A stretch of 6,360 nucleotides of DNA from Verrucomicrobiales bacterium (GTDB lineage: Bacteria > Verrucomicrobiota > Verrucomicrobiia > Verrucomicrobiales > Akkermansiaceae), in the NCBI GenBank assembly GCA_003483645.1, contig DMYM01000435.1, positions 1 through 6,360 on the forward strand, given 5' to 3'. Position numbers and translations under genes: made by a program. The notes under the pieces are model-generated. The model was not told the DNA's origin and did not search any database. It saw only the letters and a program-made list of their open reading frames with translations. Positions 1-4,543 of the stretch are shown piece by piece. Position 1 is the stretch's first letter, and the number at the start of each line of letters is the position of its first letter.

Positions 1-36
1 CCAAAAAGTTCGACCGGTTCTCAACCCGCACTGCCT

Positions 37-63
37 GGCCACTCTCAGCAGAGAGTCGGGGCC
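37..63. repeat. Inverted repeat (bulged hairpin)
   Basis: ACTCTC (41-46) pairs perfectly with GAGAGT (51-56) across an AGCA loop. The flanking GGCC (37-40) can pair with GGCC (60-63) across a three-base bulge (CGG, 57-59). No T-tract follows on either strand, so a terminator role is not supported. It could be RNA structure at the end of a gene left of the window, or chance. Confidence 0.4.
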
Positions 64-187
64 TGCTAGGAAATGCAACTTGATATTTCACTTTCCTTAA
101 TAATTTGCACTGCCCCCCCCTCAGCACAAGAAAAAACTCGGTAATTCTTCCAGTCCCGGCCGACGGATCGGGAAATTTCTTCAGGAA

Positions 188-205
188 CCCGCGAACCGTC
201 GCGGG
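188..205. repeat. Inverted repeat, 7-bp perfect stem
   Basis: CCCGCGA (188-194) and TCGCGGG (199-205) form a perfect 7-bp stem with an ACCG loop. Read on the minus strand it lies beyond the stronger hairpin at 288-311 and is followed by TTCC, without a real U-tract. It may be a back-up termination structure for the minus-strand operon. A third small inverted repeat, CCCGCC/GGCGGG, sits at 234-247. Confidence 0.4.
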
Positions 206-287
206 AAGGAGCCTTAGCAGGGCGGCCAGCCAACCCGCCAGGGCGGGCTCCGGCATCCGGCCTCACCAGGCATTAATGTCTACCAGA

Positions 288-311
288 AGGCGCCGCCTTA
301 CGGCGGCGCCT
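288..311 (-). terminator. Probable terminator hairpin of the PSCyt2-DUF1501 operon
   Basis: AGGCGCCGCC (288-297) and GGCGGCGCCT (302-311) are perfect reverse complements, giving a 10-bp, almost all-GC stem with a four-base loop. On the minus strand the hairpin begins 33 bases after the DUF1501 stop codon, the usual place for an intrinsic terminator. No U-tract follows; the short T run on that strand precedes the stem. It would therefore be a U-less hairpin, possibly an mRNA 3'-end stabiliser. The stem is certain and the function is inferred from its position. Confidence 0.5.
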
Positions 312-344
312 GAAAAACATTTCCCCGTTCCCCGTCTCCCGCCC

Positions 345-1670
345 CTAGGCAAAGATGCTCTTTATGGGGTTCCCGAGGTCCTTCTCGGCACCGGCCATGC
401 GGAAGGGCCGCCCACTTGGAGAATGAAGGATTTTCTGGGAATCGACACCCAGGGCGTAGCCGATAGTGGCATTGAAGTCCTGCACGCTGACAGCCTTCTC
501 CTCGGGTCGGCGCGCTTCGCGGTCCGATTTGCCGTAGGTGGTACCCCCCTTGATCCCGGCGCCAGCCATGACAGCCGAGAAACAGGCCGGGTGGTGATCC
601 CGCCCGTTGTTGTGCTCGGTCACGATGTTCGGGGTCCGGCCGAACTCGCTTCCGATCACCACCAAGGTGCTCTCCAGGAGACCCTTCGCTTCCAGATCCC
701 GCACCAGGGTGGAGAAGCCCTTGTCGAGCACCGCAGCCCTGGCTTCCACCGAGTTGAAGTTGTCATAGTGAGTGTCCCAGCCACCGAGACCGACCTCCAC
801 GAAGCGCACCCCGACTTCCACCAGCCGTCGAGCGAGCAGGCAACCCTGGCCGAAACTGTCTTTGCCATACTTGGAGCGGATCGAACTGGGCTCCAGCTTG
901 ATGTCAAAGGCCTTGAGATCTTCGCTCTTCATGAGGTTAACCGCCTCGTCGTAGAGGCTGTCGTAGGACTTCACGTCCGGGGACTTGTAGGTCTCATGAA
1001 ACTTTTTGTTGAGCACGTCCGCAATGGCAAGCCGCTTGGTAAAGTCCTGCTCGCTCACCGTATTGGGGCGCTTGGAATCCTTGAGGCCTTCGTCGGGACG
1101 ACCCAGGGGCACTCCCTGGTAGTCGGCACCGAAGAAGCCCGCGGAGGCGTTCTTGGGATTGGTACCCACCGTCACGAACCCGGGCAGGGTGGTATTCTTG
1201 CGTCCCTTGTGACGTACGACCCACGATCCGATGGCGGGGTGCACAATGGTGCCCCGGGGGGAGTAGCTGCGGTGCAGGATATACTGTCCCTGCTCGTGAG
1301 CACCCTGGCGGGACGTCATGGAGCGAATAACACAGGCGCGATCCGCCAGCTTGGCGAATTCGGGAAGATATTGGGAGACCTCGTAGTCGCCACTGGTCGG
1401 GATTGCCTCCACCGGCCCCTGGACCTCCTCGTTCTTCGGCTTGGGGTCGAAGGTATCCAGGTGGCTCATGCCACCCTGCATGTTAAGGAAGATGACATGC
1501 TCGGCGAGCTGGCTCGGCCCCGTGGACTTCCTGGTGGCTCCGATGGCACCGGTAGCGAGAGAGCCCCCCAGCATGGGTGCAACCGTCACACCGAGGTAGG
1601 CGCGCGCCGCGTTCACCATGATCTGACGCCGGGTCAGTTCATCCTGCCTGTTAAACTTGTGGTTGTTCAT
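345..1670 (-). CDS. DUF1501 family protein, Tat-exported, sulfatase/alkaline-phosphatase-like
   Basis: The 441-residue product is a normal length for DUF1501 (Pfam PF07394), a family assigned to the alkaline phosphatase/sulfatase fold clan with no established substrate. The N-terminus carries a Tat-like signal: twin Arg at 14-15 in TRRQIM, then a moderately hydrophobic Ala/Gly/Val stretch to about residue 45. Family motifs appear in order: GGMSHLDTFDPKP (66-78), GGWDTHYDN (296-304), GSEFGRTP (340-347) and GRDHHP (356-361), followed by a conserved VQDFNATIGYALG segment near 396-408. The Asp and His residues of these motifs are candidate metal ligands by analogy with the clan. The gene starts 23 bp after the stop of the PSCyt2/PSD1 gene on the same strand, so the two are almost certainly co-transcribed. 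The ATG at 1670 fits the Tat signal, although no Shine-Dalgarno sequence precedes it (CTACTTCAA). The family call is firm; the enzymatic activity is unknown. Confidence 0.93.
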   Translation of the reverse strand: MNNHKFNRQDELTRRQIMVNAARAYLGVTVAPMLGGSLATGAIGATRKSTGPSQLAEHVIFLNMQGGMSHLDTFDPKPKNEEVQGPVEAIPTSGDYEVSQYLPEFAKLADRACVIRSMTSRQGAHEQGQYILHRSYSPRGTIVHPAIGSWVVRHKGRKNTTLPGFVTVGTNPKNASAGFFGADYQGVPLGRPDEGLKDSKRPNTVSEQDFTKRLAIADVLNKKFHETYKSPDVKSYDSLYDEAVNLMKSEDLKAFDIKLEPSSIRSKYGKDSFGQGCLLARRLVEVGVRFVEVGLGGWDTHYDNFNSVEARAAVLDKGFSTLVRDLEAKGLLESTLVVIGSEFGRTPNIVTEHNNGRDHHPACFSAVMAGAGIKGGTTYGKSDREARRPEEKAVSVQDFNATIGYALGVDSQKILHSPSGRPFRMAGAEKDLGNPIKSIFA

Positions 1671-1693
1671 TTGAAGTAGCGATGGGTATGGGG

Positions 1694-3625
1694 TTACTGG
1701 ACAAAGATGAATTCGTGAGTGGAAATCAGGGCCGAAGTGAGATTCTCGAAGCTCTCCCTGCTGCCGTCGATGACGTCGCGCATGAGGAGGGCCATTTCGT
1801 CGGGGGTGGGAGAACGGCTCAGGATTGAGTAGTAGAGGAAGCGGACCTTGTCGCGATTGGAGCTCCCAGCCTCCAGGGCCTTGTAAGCCGCCGAACTGCG
1901 GTTGCTGACCACCATCTTCTCGACGTAACCGTTCATGATGGAGAGGACCTGGGCCATGTTGGGCTCCCGGGAAGCGGAATCAATCAGATCGCGGTCCGAG
2001 GATCCGAACATGCGCAGGAGGTGTCCGTTGGGAGCTGGAGCGGACAGTTCGGAAGCACGGGCCATTCCGCTGGCCGCACCCGGGCGCCCGGCTCGCTGCA
2101 TCGACATCATGGCCTCCTTGCTGGCTCCGGAGTTGCCCGCCTTGATGTCGGAGAGCAACTGCATGACAAAGGACTCGTATTCGCCGGGCTTCTGGATGGC
2201 GAGAAGCTCCTCGCTAAGCTGAGACATCGTCTTCTTGCCCACCAGCACGGGTTTGCCGCGGTAGTAGATGGTATCGCTGAAGCGCCTCTTGGGAAGTTTG
2301 TCCGGATTGCCCGCGGTAAGGGTGATGAGGGAATCCCAGACCTGCTCTGCGCTCATACGCTCGATCTGACGTCCGTTGAAGGCTTGCGGCATACCGGCCT
2401 CGAAGGCCTCCGGGTTGGCCACGAACTGGAAGTTCTTGGTAAGCAGGAGGACGTGCTGGAAGGCCCGCAGGTCAAACTTGAGATCCTCACGCATGAGAGT
2501 CATGAGGTAGTCCATGAGCTCGGGCGTGATGGTCTTATCGGCCTTGATGTGCTCATCCACCGGCTCATAGATCCCCTTGCCCATGATGCGCTTCCACATC
2601 CGGTTCACGATGATGGAGGTGAAATTGTCATTGGCGGCAACCATCCACTTGGCGAAGTCCTCGCGGGCGGTCTGGTCGTCCCGGCGGTCGGAGGAGCGGA
2701 TGCGCTTTCCAAAGTGCGTCTTGCCACCGATCACCTCGCCGGGATCGCCGTCGCGGTACTGGTAATCACTGGGCAGCTTGATACGGCCCTTGCCGCCACC
2801 GGCGAGAGTGAAGTAATGCACGTTGTCGCCCAGCCATTCAACGAGGCGTCCGAACTCTGTGCGCTCCTCCTCGGCATCGCGCACCTCGCGCCACACGCTG
2901 CTCCAGGGGCCGCGGTTGATTTCCTGCTGACCGTTGGTGAAGGCAGCCAGCTCGTAGAATTGCATGCGCTCCCACTTCTGGAAGGGGGCGTCGTGACACT
3001 GGGCACACTCCATGCGCTCTCCGGTGAAGATCCGCATGGTGTTGGAGAGGTTGTCCAGCGGCATACCCTTGTCCCGGATGAAGTAACCCACTGCGCCGTT
3101 GTCCTTGCTCCAGCCGCTTCCCTTCGCACTGAGCAACTGCTGCGCAAACTCGTCCCAAGGCATATTGTCATGCATGGCCTTGTGAACGAACTGCACGTAG
3201 GGGGCAGCCTGACCCTCATTGAAGTCGTCGGTGAGACGCAGGAGGTCACTCACCCAGTTGACCATCGTGCTGCGATAGCCGTCGTTCTTCTCGCTCATCA
3301 GGTAGCTGGCGAGCATTTTCCGCTTATTCTTGTCCTCGATCTCAAGGAACATGCGGACTTCCTCAAGGGTGGGAATCCGGCCCGCCGCCACCAGGAAGCT
3401 GCGCCGCAGGAAGGTTGCATCGTCCACCACCTCGGGCACTTTCAGCTTCTTCCGCTTGTAAAGGGTAGCGACGTACCTATCGATGTTGTAGGCCGCTTTC
3501 TTGAGAGTGGCCAGATCGGGTCCTTTCTCCTGGGTCTGCTGCGCGAGCGCTGGAAACGCGAGGCCCAGGACCCCCAGCCCAGCCACTAGGAAACGGAAGG
3601 TGGTAGTCATCATAACGATTTTCAT
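1694..3625 (-). CDS. Secreted PSCyt2/PSD1 (DUF1549/DUF1553) protein with CXXCH motif
   Basis: The product is 643 residues from the chosen ATG. Residues 1-28 form a Sec signal peptide: Arg near residue 11, a hydrophobic core, and a likely cut after FPALA before QQ. A PSCyt2/DUF1549 domain follows (about 45-260), with the LRRSFLVAAGRIPTLEEV element (73-90) and a cytochrome c-type C-A-Q-C-H motif (Cys207, Cys210, His211). The PSD1/DUF1553 domain follows, with REDFAKWM, NRMWKRIMG (about 321-350) and a C-terminal half carrying FGSSDRDLID (about 540-549) and the FLYYSILSRSPTPDEM element (596-611). A Ser/Ala/Gly/Met-rich linker lies at about 498-536. At 643 residues it is short for a family often of 700-1,100. 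The frame extends to a TTG at 3691, but that adds 22 basic residues before the signal peptide and overlaps a promoter-like sequence. An ATG at 3610 would also leave an intact signal peptide. It is first in an operon with the DUF1501 gene. Function is unknown; heme binding is suggested only by CXXCH. Confidence 0.9.
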   Translation of the reverse strand: MKIVMMTTTFRFLVAGLGVLGLAFPALAQQTQEKGPDLATLKKAAYNIDRYVATLYKRKKLKVPEVVDDATFLRRSFLVAAGRIPTLEEVRMFLEIEDKNKRKMLASYLMSEKNDGYRSTMVNWVSDLLRLTDDFNEGQAAPYVQFVHKAMHDNMPWDEFAQQLLSAKGSGWSKDNGAVGYFIRDKGMPLDNLSNTMRIFTGERMECAQCHDAPFQKWERMQFYELAAFTNGQQEINRGPWSSVWREVRDAEEERTEFGRLVEWLGDNVHYFTLAGGGKGRIKLPSDYQYRDGDPGEVIGGKTHFGKRIRSSDRRDDQTAREDFAKWMVAANDNFTSIIVNRMWKRIMGKGIYEPVDEHIKADKTITPELMDYLMTLMREDLKFDLRAFQHVLLLTKNFQFVANPEAFEAGMPQAFNGRQIERMSAEQVWDSLITLTAGNPDKLPKRRFSDTIYYRGKPVLVGKKTMSQLSEELLAIQKPGEYESFVMQLLSDIKAGNSGASKEAMMSMQRAGRPGAASGMARASELSAPAPNGHLLRMFGSSDRDLIDSASREPNMAQVLSIMNGYVEKMVVSNRSSAAYKALEAGSSNRDKVRFLYYSILSRSPTPDEMALLMRDVIDGSRESFENLTSALISTHEFIFVQ

Positions 3626-3671
3626 GCGTGGGGATGGGTTTGATTGTCGGGGAAAAAAACGGAAGCGGAAG

Positions 3672-3698
3672 AGAATATTTTTCCGCCTCAAAAGTCAA
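3672..3698 (-). promoter_or_regulatory. Candidate sigma70-type promoter for the PSCyt2-DUF1501 operon
   Basis: On the minus strand, TTGACT (3698-3693) matches the -35 consensus at five of six positions. After a 15-base spacer comes TATTCT (3677-3672), which matches the -10 consensus at four of six. The spacer is shorter than the optimal 17. Transcription would begin near 3665 and leave a leader of about 40 bases before the ATG at 3625. This fits the position and argues against the TTG start at 3691, which lies inside the promoter. It is a by-eye match only. Confidence 0.3.
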
Positions 3699-3974
3699 TA
3701 TACTAGAATAGAAGGCGTTACAAGCTCCAGAAGATCCGTCTCACGGGCCCTGACTACCCGTATCGGGGGAGGATTTCGGGGTGTCAGGTTGTCTCACGTG
3801 CCTCTGTTGTCGCCTTCATCGAGGGCAAAAAGCCCGGTGGGTGCCTCGCCGGCCGGGTCATGCATGATCTCACCCGACGACACCAGCGAGATGGTCAGCT
3901 CCCTCCTCCCCCAGCCGGCGAACGTGCCCGTACTTTACCTGAATTCGAAAGCAGCTCTCCCCGCCCGGCTCCCA

Positions 3975-3998
3975 ATTAGTCATCTCAGGATTAGTCAT
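3975..3998. repeat. 9-bp direct repeat ATTAGTCAT upstream of the TMEM220-like gene
   Basis: ATTAGTCAT occurs at 3975-3983 and again at 3990-3998, exact in both copies, with six bases between and a 15-base period. It begins 87 bases before the ATG at 4062. A paired site for a transcription regulator is possible, but no known operator matches and no clear -35/-10 pair accompanies it. Confidence 0.4.
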
Positions 3999-4061
3999 TG
4001 CCAAGGCCCCTCCCAGAGATCAGCAAGGATCCTGACCTTGGTAACCACCATCCCTCTTCCC

Positions 4062-4520
4062 ATGAACCTTCCCCTCCCGCTCCGCATCTTCAATTGCATC
4101 GCGGTTCTCCTCTTCGCCACTTTCGCGTTTTACCAGTACAACGATATCGACCGGGTCAAGTATCACAAGCCCTCCGTCCTCGATTCCGCCCTCTGGCTCA
4201 CCTTCTACGCCCTGATCGCAGTCCTCTTCGCCCTTTCGCTCTTCCGCAAGGCTGCCCCGGGCTGGCTCCTCCTTATCGGGGCTCTGGCCTCCCTGATCGA
4301 AATGGGGCGCACGGGAGGGGGAGTCTGGGAGAATCTCTTCGGGGGCCAGGAATTCACCATGATGGGGGCCAGCATGTCCGCGACCGATCCGCGCGTGGAA
4401 CTCTCCCGCGAGTTTTTCGGTGCCCTTATTGCGCTGGCGGGCGTGGCCCTGCTCTGGTGGGAAAGCCGGAAGTATGCCATCACCGCGAACGGCCCGGGGA
4501 ACGAGGTAAAGGAATCGTAG
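4062..4520 (+). CDS. TMEM220-like small integral membrane protein
   Basis: The 152-residue product has four hydrophobic segments, at about 5-24, 41-61, 66-80 and 117-134. This matches the size and topology of the transmembrane 220 family, found in many bacteria and named after human TMEM220. The family hallmarks are visible: the QYND sequence after the first segment (25-28), a Trp/Tyr-containing second helix, and the acidic-to-REFFGALIAL stretch (116-125) leading into the last helix. Between QYND and the second helix there is a polar stretch (VKYHKPS) where many relatives have a short DPDP-type turn. The frame is open back to 3501, but that part is antisense to the PSCyt2 gene and then intergenic. 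The ATG at 4062 begins directly at the first membrane helix, so I start there. No Shine-Dalgarno sequence precedes it (CCCTCTTCCC). The gene is convergent with uvrB. Biochemical function is unknown. Confidence 0.82.
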   Translation: MNLPLPLRIFNCIAVLLFATFAFYQYNDIDRVKYHKPSVLDSALWLTFYALIAVLFALSLFRKAAPGWLLLIGALASLIEMGRTGGGVWENLFGGQEFTMMGASMSATDPRVELSREFFGALIALAGVALLWWESRKYAITANGPGNEVKES

Positions 4521-4543
4521 AACCCGTATCCCGGGATCCTACG
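4516..4543. terminator. Possible bidirectional terminator spanning two convergent stop codons
   Basis: CGTAG (4516-4520) pairs with CTACG (4539-4543), and inside it CCCG (4523-4526) pairs with CGGG (4532-4535) around TATCC. The small internal loops are AA and ATC. Alternatively, ATCCCGGGAT (4528-4537) is a perfect palindrome. The TAG of the TMEM220-like gene and the TAG of uvrB lie in opposite arms. What follows is pyrimidine-rich on the plus strand (CTTCCTCCTTCACC) and mixed (ATTCCTTTACC) on the minus strand, not a clean U-tract. Its position between convergent genes suggests termination in both directions, but the stem is modest. Confidence 0.35.

Larger units (their letters stand above)
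1..344. other. Non-coding region downstream of the DUF1501 gene
   Basis: No reading frame here looks like a conserved protein. The plus strand is open from the window edge in all three frames, with stops at 67, 81 and about 98. A gene ending in the first 100 bases therefore cannot be excluded, but nothing supports a particular frame. The region contains an A/T-rich patch (about 78-110), a run of eight C (113-120) and several GC-rich inverted repeats listed separately. The minus-strand frame 66-266 starts with GTG and gives a 66-residue Arg/Gly/Ala-rich product resembling no family I know. I treat the region as intergenic. Confidence 0.6.
3626..4061. other. Intergenic region between divergent genes
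   Basis: This 436-base gap separates the minus-strand PSCyt2 operon from the plus-strand TMEM220-like gene and should hold both promoters. It contains the promoter-like sequence at 3672-3698, a tandem CGGAAG pair (3660-3671), a run of seven A (3653-3659), a terminator-like structure on the minus strand (3827-3857) and a 9-bp direct repeat (3975-3998). Several short frames are open because of the high GC content. Examples are the minus strand 3794-3934 (46 codons, internal ATG at 3865) and the plus strand from 3707. None has a convincing start plus ribosome binding site or a family resemblance, so I call no gene here. Confidence 0.55.

Noticed and set aside
1..60. tRNA-like GTTCGA near the left edge
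   Set aside because: No acceptor stem, anticodon arm or matching T-arm can be folded around it.
1..83. Possible 3' end of a plus-strand gene (frame ending in TGA at 81-83), or a minus-strand gene beginning with GTG at 91
   Set aside because: All frames are open over this short stretch and none gives a recognisable C- or N-terminus, so the choice would be arbitrary.
66..266. Minus-strand 66-residue frame (GTG start) beyond the operon's hairpin
   Set aside because: The Arg/Gly/Ala-rich product resembles nothing known, there is no ribosome binding site, and it overlaps hairpins in a region otherwise intergenic.
105..1679. Plus-strand open frame of 524 codons antisense to the DUF1501 gene
   Set aside because: It lies almost entirely opposite a gene with clear family motifs, its product resembles no family, and long antisense frames are expected in GC-rich coding DNA.
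2021..3589. Plus-strand open frame of 522 codons antisense to the PSCyt2/PSD1 gene
   Set aside because: It is a shadow of the real gene on the other strand. The His/Val/Leu/Gly-rich product has no recognisable domain.
3626..3691. TTG start at 3691 for the PSCyt2/PSD1 gene
   Set aside because: It would place 22 basic residues before an otherwise complete Sec signal peptide, and it lies within a promoter-like sequence.
3794..3934. Minus-strand 46-codon frame in the intergenic region, with a purine-rich AGGAGG-like stretch upstream
   Set aside because: The AGGAGG-like stretch is not at proper spacing from any ATG, GTG or TTG, and stop-free runs of this length are common at this base composition.
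3501..4061. N-terminal extension of the TMEM220-like frame back to 3501
   Set aside because: The extension is antisense to the PSCyt2 signal peptide and then intergenic. The family begins at the first membrane helix encoded from 4062.
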